A stretch of DNA of 64,000 bases from Mesostigma viride (lineage: Eukaryota; Streptophyta; Mesostigmatophyceae; Mesostigmatales; Mesostigmataceae), in NCBI GenBank assembly GCA_009746045.1, contig RPFO01001908.1, forward strand, positions 1 through 64,000. The letters are read 5' to 3'. Positions within the stretch are counted from its first letter, which is position 1. Each line of letters opens with the position of its first letter. The translations under genes and the position numbers were made by a program. Under the pieces are notes generated by a model, which had not been told where the DNA came from, did no database searches, and saw only the letters and a list, made by a program, of their open reading frames with translations. Positions 10,643 through 22,400 of the stretch are shown here, piece by piece.

Positions 10643-12979
10643 CTAGTTGCCATCCGTCTGGTAAGTGCCACGAGAGGCCAGCAGGACATCCAGGTACGCC
10701 TGGTAGTGGGCCACATCATCGGCATTGTCATGCCTATCTACAGTGAGGAAAACATCGGCCCACACGCCATCAGGAAAAAGACCCAGAAAGGCCCAGTAAT
10801 ACCTATGCTGCGAAAGAACGACCTGGCCACGGGCCCAGTCCAGGAAACCACAGGCAAAGAGGCGTAGGAAAGGCTCTACCGCGATCAAGCAGAGAGCCTG
10901 CAGGAGTAGGCGATGGTACCGGATCCGAGGGCGCAAACCCGTCGGGAAGAACAGATCTACCAGGGGCTCCACGTTAGACGGCCACATCCGGATGTGCCGA
11001 ACCTCACGGGAGCGCCACCGACGGGCACACTGTCGCGACCCGAACGTCTCGAGGTAGTCGCTAGCCCGAGGAGGAGGATGGCCACGGGAGTCCAGACCCT
11101 GGCCCGGGATGGGCGCTGGACGACGGGCATCCCACTCTAGGATGGGCTGGAGAACCGTGCTGTACGTAGCACCCGGCACTGCAGGAAACTCTACCGTAAG
11201 GGCATCTGAGGCCAAAATGCCCAGAGGCGGAGGGTAAGCCCACTGGAACCCACCGTAGGTGTCCAAGTCATTGTGACGCCTAGCCCAGCGATACAGAACG
11301 CGCCGAACCAGGATCTCGCCCTGGAACACAGGATCAGCTAAAATAACCATATCGAAAGGAGGCCGATCAGTCTCAATGGGTAGGCCACGGTCCCGCGGCG
11401 CCCGACCCACCTGGGAGAACCCGTAGGACATGGGCGAAATGGCAAGCTCGGCGGAGGCGCGCGGCAGGTCACACTGTCGGCAGGCGAGCGCAGACATACC
11501 GTACCCAAGGACAGGCGTGTCGCGCGACTCCGGCGTCGCATGCACCACAGAAGGGGCCCGATCCCGATCGCCCTCGGACAACTCCCGGAGGGAATCAGCA
11601 GCGCGGGTGGCGCGAGGATCAGGGCCGCTGGCCCGAACAACCGCAGCCAAAGACCGCGGGGCCGAAGGGACAGGGGCCGAAGCAGGGGTAGGAACCGGCA
11701 CAGACGCAGACGGCGCCGGTACAACAGGAGGTCGCGCCGGACCCGCTGCCGGAGGGGGTCGCGACGGACCCGCCACCGCAGCTGGCGCTCCGGTCTCCGG
11801 TGGCGGCGCACCCCCAGGCCACATGTTGAAAACAGGGCCCGTAGGGACAGGCAATCCGGCATACGACTGGTTACCATCCAAGCTCCAGTCGGGCACCGGA
11901 ATCCTCTGCGGAGGACCACCCTCCCAAAGCCTGGGAAGACCGCCCGGGTCGCTAAAGAAACCCCGCGATGGCGGCGCTAGCGCTGTGGGCGGCCCGGAAG
12001 CGACGACGGCGGGCGCGGCCGCTGGGGCGGAAGACTCGCGCAGAGGCGCAGGTACGTCGGTAGCAGGCGCAGAGACAGCCGGAGGCGTAGGAGCCGCAGC
12101 AACAGAAGAAACCGCAGCTACCGAGGGCTCGCACAGCGCGGGCGAAACCGTAGGCGCCGAGGCAACCGAAGGGGAAGGGGGCACAGATACAACAGACACC
12201 CCACCTGGCGTGGCTGGAGCATGCGCCTAGGCCCAGCTGGGCCGCCATGAAGGCCCCGAAAGCCGCGGTCAGGGACTGGATCTGTGCCTGCATCGCAGAA
12301 ACAGTCGCCGAGAGAGGATCAGGCTCACGATCCGAGCCCAAAGGGGTAGGCTCCACCGACGCGCGCCGGGTCGACCGTGGTGAAGACGGGACAGGGGAAG
12401 GAGCCGACACTGAGGAGGAGGACGCTGCAGGGGAGGCCGAATACTCTGGCGTGTACTGTGCCTCGACTGGTGCGTCCGTAGGGGAAGGGTCGCCAAATGC
12501 TACTCCCGCTGTCTGGTCCGCGATCTCCATGAACTCGACCGCCCGTAGGAGGTCACAGGGGTTGTCATCTATATCTGCCTCGCCCTCGCCCGGAAGCCAG
12601 GGGAACACCTCCCGTAGGCAAGAGCGGCCCACAGGGGTAGACAGGTAGGAAAACACCCGGGGGCACTGAAGGACAGCGGCTATCTGCCCTAAGGCTGGGC
12701 AGCGGGAGCCACATCCTAAAAGGCAATGCCCGGCATCGTCGAACCCATGCACAAGTAGCTGTTGCGGATCATCGGGGGCCGCCGGCCGAACCACGCGACC
12801 CCAAAGAGGGCAGCCCTGACTAAAGCCGCATGCTGAGCCTGGAGGGCAGGCTGAACGAGGCCACCCGGATAACTGGAACGTGACACCCAGCGGCCCGGAA
12901 GGGCCTCGAAGTAGAGCTCTGGGTCCGGTGGTGGAGGGGAAGGCGGCCGGCTCTCCGACGGAGGGGTAGGATCAGACAT
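10643..12979 (-). pseudogene. Unrecognised third ORF downstream of chromo-integrase, about 780 codons, two frameshifts
   Basis: I do not recognise this protein. It starts MSDPTPPSESRPPSPPPPDP at 12979, 77 bp after the chromodomain stop. Frames change near 12795 and 12230. Contents in order: a Pro-rich start; a globular stretch with a Cys/His cluster (HGFDDAGHCLLGCGSRC); a Ser/Pro-rich stretch; a short helix (AMQAQIQSLTAAFGAFMAAQ); a long Ala/Pro-rich linker; and a C-terminal globular domain of about 300 residues (GYGMSALACRQCDLPRA to GTYQTDGN). One moderately hydrophobic segment (LLLQALCLIAVEPFLRLFA) could be buried or membranous. No zinc knuckle, protease or envelope signal is seen. It could be an env-position ORF, a displaced gag, or a captured gene. 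Confidence 0.5.
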
Positions 12980-13055
12980 GATGGCTGCGGAGGGGAGGGG
13001 ACAACCAACCACCCACCAACAGCAGGAATACGATAAGGGAGGGGCAGGTTGCCAG

Positions 13056-14606
13056 CTAGAGCTGGTGTAGGGTTTTGTAGTCCTGCAACAAACGGCTACA
13101 ACCATCTAACTCACTCTCCGTGTACCATACTTTATCTACCTCACTACGAGCATACATCCATTTCACCTTATACTGGCGCTGGGTACCGCGGCCCTTTTTG
13201 ATATCTCTATGGGCCACGATACTCTCTACCTCGTCTTCTACCTCACCAGTGTCAGGGTTATGCTCTAAAGGGGCAGGAGCTAGTTCTCTACCAGCGAACG
13301 TGCTTTGGTGATAAAGCTTCAGCTGGCTTCTATGGAAGGTGTTAGAATGTGTCTGCCAAGAGGTAGGGATATCGATTTTATATAAGAAATTGCCTACTCT
13401 AGACAACACACGGAAGGGTCCTAAGAAGGCGGGCCTAAGTTTCACTTTAAGTTCTGCTTCGAACTTGTGAGCAAAACGGCCAACACGGGGGCCTTCTACT
13501 AAGACTAGATCTCCTATATCTATTTCAGGCGCTCTTCTATCTAAGGAGGCACGCAACCTAGCAAGGTACTTAGCCTGAGCCTTTTGGTACCCTGAAATCG
13601 CGTGATCATGTGCATTTTTCATTTTATCTAGCAAGGCCTGTACACCTTCTACAGTATCCCGGGACACATCGTCCCTGTCCCGTAGAGGACTAGCTAAGAG
13701 AGAGGTAGGAGTAAGAGCTAGGCTGTCTACCAGTATCTAGGAAGAAAGGCGTATAGCCATGCGCAGCCTGGGGGCAATTGGGAGAACTCTACCAAGCATA
13801 GATAATCCTCCCAATCACTCCCCGAGCCGTTAACATAGTGCTTAAGCGCTTCTTCCACTACCCTATTAAGACGTTCTACTAGATGAGAGGAGGAGGAGTG
13901 ATAGGCAGTACCGAACGTAACCTTGGTACCGATAGCAGCGAAAAACTGCTGCCAAAAGTCAGAGGTAAATAGCTTATCTTTATCACTAATAAACTGCCTA
14001 CTCAAACCATGATATCTGTAAACGTTATTAAGGTATAGGCGTGCGCAATCGCGTGCGGTGAGTTCTAAGGGACACGGCACGAGATGACACATACGAGTAA
14101 AACGATCTACAAAAACAAGGATCTGGGCGTTACCTCTATCATTCTTCCTAAAAGGTCCTTCAAAATCCATCATGATGGAGTCCCACGGCATGATGGGATC
14201 AGGTAGGGTCCTAGGTTCTGCTATCTGTCCTACATTGTTGGGTTTCATCTCCTGGCAAGATTGACAGGTTCTAACATACTCATCTACATCCTTTAAAAGG
14301 GAAGGCCAGTAGTAAGAGCGGGCTACTAGGTCCCGTACCCGTTTACCACCCTGATGAGCAGCTAAGTCATGCAACTCAAAGAGCAAGGAGGAGCGACAGA
14401 TAGGAGGGACATACAGGCGCCATTGAGGGGGAGAATCTGCTATTTGCACATATAAAAACCCACCTACAAATTTACAAGGGTGCTTGCCTAATTGTTGGGG
14501 ATGGGCTGCAATGGCAGCTAAAGCTTCCGGCTCAGTGGCCGTAAATCTACTAATAAGGCGTTCAAGATCAGAGGTAGGCATCGCTACAGAGGTATCCAGA
14601 ACAGGT
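13056..14606 (-). pseudogene. Ty3/gypsy integrase with C-terminal chromodomain, frameshifted
   Basis: The zinc-binding H-H-C-C region is LHDLAAHQGGKRVRDL to VRTCQSCQEMKP. The catalytic triad lies in MMDFEGPF (D), FISDKDKLF (D) and HSSSSHLVERLNRVVEEAL (E), which is canonical. After a frameshift around 13790-13670 come an SH3-like basic tail (VGRFAHKFEAELKVKLRPAF, FHRSQLKLYH) and a chromodomain (VESIVAHRDIKKG then QYKVKWMYARSEVDKVWY then LDGCSRLLQDY). Chromodomains steer integration to particular chromatin. The N-terminal end is interrupted at 14607 by the TTAA element and continues in frame beyond it. Confidence 0.85.
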
Positions 14607-14610
14607 TTAA

Positions 14611-16303
14611 CCCCTAAATGGTCTGGCTGCCGATTTTCCGCCTAAAACTGAGTTACAGCCGACACGTCGGCCCCTTCTCGGGGGACCAAATGCCGCGAAA
14701 ACTATTGAGAATTAGGAAAAGTTTAGCTGAGAAGATCGAAAGTTTATAATTTTCCTCACAGCATGGTACTAGGGTTTGCATACTTCTGACAAAGTTATAG
14801 AGGTGTTCTGGCCGGTCAAAGTACTAGGGGTCAGGGTACTTTTTCACGTACAACGTGCATTCCGGAAAACGACGACCTGGCCATGGCGGCTTGCGCCCAC
14901 GCATGGCATTTACGTTTTCGTTCGAATTTTCTGACCAAACTCAGGAAATTGATTTTATACGTCCTAAAGATGATACAGGCCAATTTTTGGTTCGCGGGAA
15001 TGCCATTTGATAGGTGTCGGCAGCGTTCTTGCTGGAAAAAACTGCGATCAGGCCGGACGATAGAAACAGCAATAACTTTACGGCGTATTTTAAAGGATAT
15101 ATTGGTTTCTTTGTACTTGTTATGATACATAGTAGTCGTAAACGTGCAAGGGTGGCCAGAAATCGCCGAATCCAGCGACCATGCTGCACAACTTTGGTGT
15201 GCCGAAATGCGCCATTTTGCGGCCACCGCCTGGGCCAAGGTAACGCCATCCATGCCTGGTAAAGCTGAGTTATCGTTTTCCTATCGATGTTTGACGTTTA
15301 TATATACGTTCTAGCTTGTGTAGCACATTCTTTTTGCATTATTCATGCTCTTTCTTGACCCTGGCCTGGCCCCTTTCTAAAACACCCTTCTTAGATGCTT
15401 CCCTCAGTCAGTTGACCTGCCACAGGGTGATGGTGAAAAGTTTTAGAGGCTGTATGGGTTTGAATACCTCCATATATGTTTGTTATACATTTCCCACACA
15501 CATATTGCATGAGTGTGAGGCAGTTGGCTGGTCTCTGTGGCATCATCAAGCATGTAACCGGTGAGTAGAAGCTTCCCATTGTCAGCATGTGCCACCAGGT
15601 GTGCTGGCCATCACCTGGCAAGCTATAGCAGCTTAGGCCTAGTTTATCCTTGCTAGGGCAAGCTGAAATAGGCTTAAAATCACTAGTTTGTTGGTGGCTG
15701 CCTCCTAGAATGCATGCCTTGCGTAGGGTATCCGTACCACACTACCTACGTGCATGGACAAGGTGGCACCTGCACATAGGTGCCATGTAAGGGCAGTGTG
15801 ATGATGCAGTTATGTTTCCCCATCATTGTGGAAGGGAAATGTATTGTGTGGCATGGTTGGGGGCCATATTAGTAGGTATTAGTAGGTAGTATGCCCACTC
15901 CTAACCCCTTGGTTGCTTTTTACCAACGGTACCCCTATGGGCTGTACTGGGTGTAACTGCTGGTATACCCACCCAAATGATGACCCCAATGGCTCAAACT
16001 GTTCAGCAACTAATTGTTTATCATCCCTGAAGTGGTAGGTGCCTAGCTCTTACAACATAATTCAAAATGCACATTCTACCAAAAATGAAAACGCTCGTCT
16101 TGACCCCCCTGACTTTGACGGCAGTTATACATGGCCTACCCTGCATATATGTAAGGTTGTGATATACCAACCCGAAGGGCAACTCATGGACATGCTTGGC
16201 CCCCAAGGACAGCCATTGGATATGGGTGGGTTGGATGGCATCTGGTTTGCAAAATTGTGAAGTTACAGCCGATGCATCGGCAGTATTTCTGCCCATTTAG
16301 GGG
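14611..16303. mobile_element. TTAA-flanked DNA element (piggyBac-like, non-autonomous), 1693 bp
   Basis: The element is bounded by TTAA on both sides (14607-14610 and 16304-16307). Its termini are perfect 11-bp inverted repeats, CCCCTAAATGG and CCATTTAGGGG. Subterminal palindromes occur at both ends: GCCGACACGTCGGC near 14660 and GCCGATGCATCGGC near 16268. No transposase-like ORF is present. TTAA target choice and CCC-starting termini are the hallmark of piggyBac. Removing one TTAA and the element leaves the gypsy pol frame open across the site. Confidence 0.75.
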
Positions 16304-16307
16304 TTAA

Positions 16308-17312
16308 AGAGGTCTCCTACCGCCTTGCCAAAGAGAAGGGGAGGTCCTAGAGGGACTATGTTATCATAAGACTTTCCTGACCTAGTCGCTATGTGGCTAA
16401 GCGGTATAGAAATTTTATTTTTCCCCTCCCCGGCCCCCCACCGAGACCACAGGAAGGGCCTCACACGGGAGAGAGAGTCCTACGTGAGAAAGGAGATCAG
16501 GCATGCGAACAGCAGTATGAAAGAGATAGGCATAGGATTCATCATCAGGTAGTTCGCCATAAGGGGTTACACCCATAGTAGTAGGAACTAGAGTAGTATT
16601 GAGAACATCCAGGTCCTCGAAAAAGGAGTAATCTGCGCGACGGGAGAGTGCATCTGGTACTATATTATCTACACCCTTAACATACTGAAGTTTAAAAGGG
16701 GAAAACTGTGCTAAAAACTCCATCCAGCGCGCTTGACGAGGGGTAAGGTTGGGTTGGGAGAGAAGATGAGTAAGGGGACGGTGATCTGTTTGGATAACTA
16801 ATCTATAAGGATCTATTTCACAGGGTTCATTCAGGCATACATCAAATTGAGCACCTTTAAGAAAGTGCTGCCACGCATGGCAACAATACACCACTGCTAA
16901 GAGTTCCTGCTGGTGTACGGGATAGTTACGCTCCGCAGGGAGCATTGTCCTAGAGATATACTCAATTGGCTGTAAGCCCTGACCCTGATCCTGGAGAAGG
17001 ACGCCCCCTATAGCTACCTTACTAGCGTCTGTAGCTACCACAAAGGGTTTGGTAGTATCCGGTAGGATGAGTACGGGAGGGGAGAGGAGTAGGGATTTTA
17101 AACACTGAAAGGCCGACTGACATTCACTACTCCAAACAAAGGGGATATCCTTCTTTAATAAATGATTAATAGGGGCTGCTATAGTTGCGAAACGCGGGAT
17201 AAAACGCCTATAGTAAGAGGCAATCCCTAGAAAACTACGTACACCTTTAACGTCAGTAGGGGTAGGCCATTCCTGAATTGACTTAGTTTTATCCGGGTCA
17301 GTAGCGACCCCG
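16308..17312 (-). pseudogene. Ty3/gypsy RT C-terminus and RNase H
   Basis: The fragment enters in the RT connection region (DPDKTKSIQEWPTPTDVKGV, RSFLGIASYYRRFIPRF), then the RNase H core: D in VATDASKVAIGGVLLQD, E in YPVHQQELLAVVYCC, D in VIQTDHRPLTHLL. Then comes the tether toward integrase (KYVKGVDNIVPDALSRRADY type). A one-base shift in a G-run near 16430-16440 ends one frame; the other frame continues open to the TTAA site. The RT palm is missing because the element stops at about 17312. Confidence 0.85.
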
Positions 17313-17607
17313 GCATCTGACCATGTGGGCAAGGGGTCGAGGAAGGTCCAGGAGGGGGCGTGACAGAAGGGCTGGACGGGGGACCCCGCCGAAGTCGGGA
17401 CATCCACAGTCCCAGTTTGACTTCAAGAGGGTGGGTGGTCCTCCCAAGGCTGGGCCCAGCAGTGGGACCTCACGGGACATCAGTCAGGTGGAATGTTATT
17501 TCTGCCAGGGGAAGGGTCACTTCAGGAATGAGTGTCCCTCGTACCTGAGGCAGGAAGGTCAGAGCAAGCCAGCTCAGGGTGGCAGCAAGGCATTACAATT
17601 CGTTTAA
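17313..17607 (+). pseudogene. Retroelement gag C-terminal fragment with CCHC zinc knuckle
   Basis: The plus-strand frame reads an Arg/Gly-rich start (ARGRGRSRRGRDRRAGRGTP) and then CYFCQGKGHFRNECP, a C-x2-C-x4-H-x4-C nucleocapsid knuckle, ending LQFV and a stop at 17605-17607. It abuts the truncated gypsy RT in opposite orientation, so it comes from another element or from a rearrangement. No LTR or pol follows before the BAH-like gene. Confidence 0.75.
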
Positions 17608-18001
17608 CTGGCCTCCCCCGTCGGCTGGTCCGAAAAATGCCCGGCGACCTTGGTCGTGCGGACCCTAAGTGTAGCGGTACGGCCAAGTCGCTGTGGTTAG
17701 TCAGTCAGTCAGTTCTGACCCACGCAAAACTCGAGGTTTTCGGTTTCGTGTCGGCATTCGCGTGGGACGGAACGACGGTTACTCCTCTTGATTCTGCTCG
17801 GGCCGAGAACAAAAGTTTCAATGAATAGCCAAGGAATAGCACCAAAGAAAGTTCCCACCGTCCACAAAGGAAACGTTACGGGGCGCCACAATTGTGGTTG
17901 CAGCCGTTGAGGTCAAATTTACGTGCGCACCGTGCCCAAAACAACGTTGCAAGCTAGCGGTAAATACTCTCTTACTCTATTATTTCCATCTGTTTTCAGC
18001 C
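17608..18001. other. Spacer between gag fragment and BAH-like exon
   Basis: No gene is recognised. The last bases (pyrimidine-rich, TCTGTTTTCAG ending at 17999) look like a splice acceptor two bases before the BAH-like ATG, so an upstream non-coding or short coding exon may exist. Confidence 0.4.
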
Positions 18002-18556
18002 ATGTCGGGTCGTAATCACCCGGATACGACTTTTAGAAGCCACATCCCACCCCCGCCCAAAGACCAGCGGCAGTTGCCCGTTAATCGCAAGGTAAAAGAC
18101 TCCAGCAGCCTTTTGCCGACTGAGAAAATGTGGTTTCCGGGGAGCCGGGCAGCGAAGCTTGAACGGAGTAACCCGGGCTCGGTAATGTTTAATCACACGA
18201 CATCTATCGTCCCTGGGTGCGTCGTTCAGCTTCGCAACGAGCTTGCCCCTAGTCAGCCTTTTTTCCTAGAAGTTGCGAAGATAGTGCCCGCGGACGCGAT
18301 TCTAGATCCGTCGTCTGGAGCAGCGGCCAATATCGACCCCACAGACAGGTGGGTGCTCGTCGGCTATTGGGTATACCGTGACAAGGAGCTTCCTCACGAG
18401 GTAGCTACCTTGTTGCGGTGGCCGGAGACCACCATAACCCTGGTGGCTAGCGACCACAAGGCAGCGGTCCCCATCACGTCGGTGACGGACGTGGTGTCCG
18501 TGCTCCCGTTCTGGGAAGTCGGCCGGGACGAGCTCTTCGCCGACTACGCGATTGAG
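18002..18556 (+). CDS. BAH-domain-like protein, first coding exon
   Basis: The exon starts MSGRNHPDTTF at 18002 and gives 185 codons to a donor GAG/GTATGT at 18556. Residues about 75-175 resemble a bromo-adjacent homology fold: GCVVQLRNE, FFLEVAKIVPAD, WVLVGYWVYRDKEL (matching the W-Y/F-R-P-E segment), and SDHKAAVPITSVTDVVSVLPF (matching the strand pair after the S-x-H motif). BAH domains mediate protein contacts in chromatin complexes. Downstream exons are not recognised before repeats begin near 18900. Frames differ from the neighbouring retroelements, so this may be a host gene or a truncated duplicate. Confidence 0.5.
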
Positions 18557-18819
18557 GTATGTGAAACTTGCGTGATGCCTTGAGTATGTGCGGCGTTTCA
18601 GTCCCATGCTCTGATTTGTACAATATTGGATGTTTTTTCGGATTGGTGGCGAGTTATGGCCGACCTACCTTCAGCTCCGGCAGAGCGCAGGGGGGAAGCT
18701 GGTATGCTGGAGGGGTGCGGTCATCCACGTTGTTTGCAAGCCCTGGCAAGCCCCTCCTGCCACCTCAGTCTAGGGAATATATAACAGTAGTGTAGATTAC
18801 TCAGGCTTAGCCTAGCATG

Positions 18820-19215
18820 TGGCCCTCGCGCATGTGCGCCCATAATGGCCCCCATGGATGATGCCTTCAGAATTTAGCCAAGCCATGCCTATAATGGGAC
18901 CTCCCATGGATGTTGCATTGAGAATTTAGCCATGCTATGCCTATGCAGAGAGACGCTCTCTGTTGAGAAGCCATGCCCTAGCTCTTGTATAGCCATGATG
19001 ATCTTCCCCCCCATGCCCGGCACCCCTTAGTTGGGTTGAGCTCCGAGACAACATGGTGGTGCAGGTGCCCTTGGTGCACCTAGAGCAAGTGTCGCTTACA
19101 TTCCCACCCTTGCAGGAAGTAGCCCAGAATGTATTAAAAGCCATATGCACCTTCTCAGGGATATGTGCTGCATGTACTCCAACGGAGTTATGTTCCTAAT
19201 TAATTAATTGATTAC
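18820..19215 (+). repeat. SINE-like / LINE 3'-tail unit (T2 family)
   Basis: From about 18930 it follows the longer units at 41.3 and 58.9 kb (short GAGAGAC..TCTC hairpin, AAGCCATGCCCTAGCT block). From 19030 it matches 8.06-8.26 and 40.65-40.82 kb closely. It ends CATGTACTCCAACGGAGTTA then TTAA repeats at 19195-19206. It has no coding capacity. Confidence 0.7.
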
Positions 19216-19474
19216 GGATAATGATGGCTAAGTTTTGCGATATTAATGGCATCCCGTCATTATTGATCTTGGAATGATGGCTACTCCGCCGCTTCAAATG
19301 CTAGCCCTTCCTTGCATCTTGTACTTGCGTTATTGTCTTTACCGCATTTTTCAAACCCGGTTGCCGTGCCATGGTTTCAGCATTACTAATTATTTCTATG
19401 GTGTCAGGTAAGCTCCACAATGTCATGGCATTCTCCTTGAGCGTGCCACGTGCCTACACCCTTGCGTGCGTGAT

Positions 19475-22400
19475 ATGGATGGATGGATGGAGGGATGGAG
19501 GGAGGGAGGGAGGGAGGGAGGGAGGGAGGGAGGGAGGGAGGGAGGGAGGGAGGGAGGGAGGGAGGGAGGGAGGGAGGGAGGGAGGGAGGGAGGGAGGGAG
19601 GGAGGGAGGGATGGGGGGAGGGATGGAGGGAGGGATGGATGGAGGGATGGATGGAGGGATGGATGGAGGGATGGATGGAGGGAGGGATGGAGGGAGGGAT
19701 AGAGGGATGGAGGGATGGAGGGATGGTTGGATGGAGGGATGGAGGGATGGAGGGATGGAGGGATGGATGGAGGGATGGAGGGATGGATGGAGGGATGGAG
19801 GGAGGGATGGAGGGATGGATGGAGGGATGGATGGAGGGATGGAGGGATGGATGGAGGGATGGATGGAGGGATGGAGGGATGGAGGGACGGAGGGATGGTT
19901 GGAGGGAGGGTTGGAGGGATGGAGGGATGGAGGGATGGAGGGATGGATGGAGGGATGGAGGGATGGAGGGATGGAGGGATGGAGGGATGGAGGGATGGAG
20001 GGATGGAGGAATGGAGGGATGGAGGGATGGAGGGATGGAGGGATGGAGGGATGGAGGGATGGAGGGATGGAGGGATGGATGGAGGGATGGATAGAGGGAT
20101 GGATAGAGGGATGGATAGAGGGATGGATGGAGGGATGGAGGGATGGAGGGATGGAGGGATGGAGGGATGGAGGGAGGGAGGGGGATGGAGGGAGGGAGGG
20201 AGGGAGGGAGGGAGGGAGGGAGGGAGGAGGAGGGAGGAGGGAGGGAGGGAGGGAGGGAGGGAGGGAGGGAGGGAGGGAGGGAGGGAGGGAGGGAGGGAGG
20301 GAGGGACGGAGGGAGGGAGGGATGGAGGGAGGGAGGGATGGAGGGATGGAGGGACGGAGGGATGGTTGGATGGAGGGTTGGAGGGATGGAGGGATGGAGG
20401 GATGGAGGGATGGAGGGATGGAGGGATGGATGGCGGGATGGATGGAGGGATGGAGGGATGGAGGGATGGAGGGAGTGAGGGAGGGAGGGAGTGAGGGATG
20501 GACGGATGGAGGGAGGGAGGGAGGAGGGAGGGAGGGAGGGAGGGAGGGAGGGAGGGAGGGAGGGAGGAGGGAGGGAGGGAGGGAGGGAGGGAGGGAGGGA
20601 GGGAGGGAGGGAGGAGGGAGGGAGGGAGGGAGGGAGGGAGGGAGGGAGGGAGGGATGGAGGGAGGGAGGGATGGAGGGAGGGAGGGATGGAGGGATGGAG
20701 GGACGGAGGGATGGTTGGATGGAGGGTTGGAGGGATGGAGGGATGGAGGGATGGAGGGATGGAGGGATGGAGGGATGGATGGCGGGATGGATGGAGGGAT
20801 GGAGGGATGGAGGGATGGAGGGAGTGAGGGAGGGAGGGAGTGAGGGATGGACGGATGGAGGGAGGGAGGGAGGGAGGGAGGGAGGGAGGGAGGGAGGGAG
20901 GGAGGGAGGGAGGGAGGGAGGGAGGGAGGGAGGGAGGGAGGAGGGAGGGAGGGAGGGAGGGAGGGAGGGAGGGAGGGAGGGAGGGAGGGAGGGAGGGAGG
21001 GAGGGAGGGAGGGAGGGAGGGAGGGATGGAGAGATGGAGGGATGGACGGAGGGATGGAGGGATGGAGGGATGGAGGGATGGAGGGATGGAGGGAGGGAGG
21101 GATGGAGGGAGGGAGGGAGGGAGGGAGGGAGGGAGGGAGGGAGGGAGGGAGGGAGGAAGGGAGGAAGGAAGGGAGGGAGGGAGGGAGGGAGGGAGGGAGG
21201 GAGGGAGGGAGGAGGGAGGGAGGAGGGAGGGAGGGAGGGAGGAGGGAGGGAGGGAGGGAGGAGGGAGGGAGGGAGGGAGGGAGGGAGGGAGGGAGGGAGG
21301 GAGGGAGGGAGGGAGGGAGGGAGGGAGGGAGGGAGGGAGGGAGGGATGGAGAGATGGAGGGATGGACGGAGGGATGGAGGGATGGAGGGATGGAGGGATG
21401 GAGGGATGGAGGGATGGAGGGATGGAGGGATGGAGGGATGGAGGGATGGAGGGATGGAGGGATGGATGGAGGGATGGATGGATGGATGGAGGGATGGATG
21501 GAGGGATGGATGGAGGGATGGATGGAGGGATGGAGGGATGGAGGGATGGATGGAGGGATGGATGGAGGGATGGAGGGATGGATGGAGGGATGGATGGAGG
21601 GATGGAGGGATGGAGGGACGGAGGGATGGTTGGATGGAGGTTGGAGGGATGGAGGGATGGAGGGATGGAGGGATGGATGGAGGGATGGAGGGATGGAGGG
21701 ATGGAGGGATGGAGGGATGGAGGGATGGAGGAATGGAGGGATGGAGGGATGGAGGGATGGAGGGATGGAGGGATGGAGGGATGGAGGGATGGAGGGATGG
21801 AGGGATGGAGGGATGGATGGAGGGATGGATAGAGGGATGGATAGAGGGATGGATAGAGGGATGGATGGAGGGATGGAGGGATGGAGGGATGGAGGGATGG
21901 AGGGATGGAGGGAGCTGGGAGGGGGGATGGAGGGAGGGAGGGAGGGAGGGAGGGAGGGAGGGAGGGAGGGAGGGAGGGAGGGAGGGAGGGAGGGAGGGAG
22001 GGAGGGATGGAGGGATGGAGGGATGGATGGAGGGATGGATGGATGGATGGAGGGATGGATGGAGGGAGGGATGGAGGGAGGATGGAGGGAGGGATAGAGG
22101 GATGGAGGGATGGAGGGATGGAGGGATGGAGGGATGGAGGGATGGAGGGATGGAGGGATGGAGGGATGGAGGGATGGAGGGATGGAGGGATAGAGGGATG
22201 GAGGGATGGAGGGATGGAGGGATGGAGGGATGGAGGGATGGAGGGATAGAGGGATGGAGGGATGGAGGGATGGAGGGATGGAGGGATGGAGGGATGGAGG
22301 GATGGAGGGATGGAGGGATGGAGGGATGGAGGGATGGAGGGATGGAGGGATGGAGGGATGGAGGGATGGAGGGATGGATGGAGGGATGGATGGAGGGATG

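Larger units (their letters stand above)
9942..17312 (-). mobile_element. Ty3/gypsy chromovirus, 5'-truncated, with nested TTAA element
   Basis: Sense direction is minus: partial RT, RNase H (17312-16308), integrase with HHCC and DDE core (14606-13727), chromodomain tail (13667-13056), an extra ORF (12979-10643), an untranslated stretch, a polypurine tract and the 3' LTR. The RT palm with its YxDD motif and gag are missing. A TTAA-flanked DNA element (14611-16303) sits inside pol. Frameshifts in pol and in the extra ORF show the copy is dead. Confidence 0.75.

Noticed and set aside
11430-12230. 266-codon Gly/Ala-rich plus-strand frame
   Set aside because: It is the antisense of the Ala/Pro-rich linker of the minus-strand third ORF; it has no domain of its own.
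10643-12979. Calling the third ORF an envelope gene
   Set aside because: No signal peptide, furin-like site or convincing transmembrane pair; only its position is env-like.
15316-15564. Short frames inside the TTAA-flanked element as possible transposase
   Set aside because: All are below 150 codons with no DDD catalytic pattern or zinc-rich tail; the element appears non-coding.
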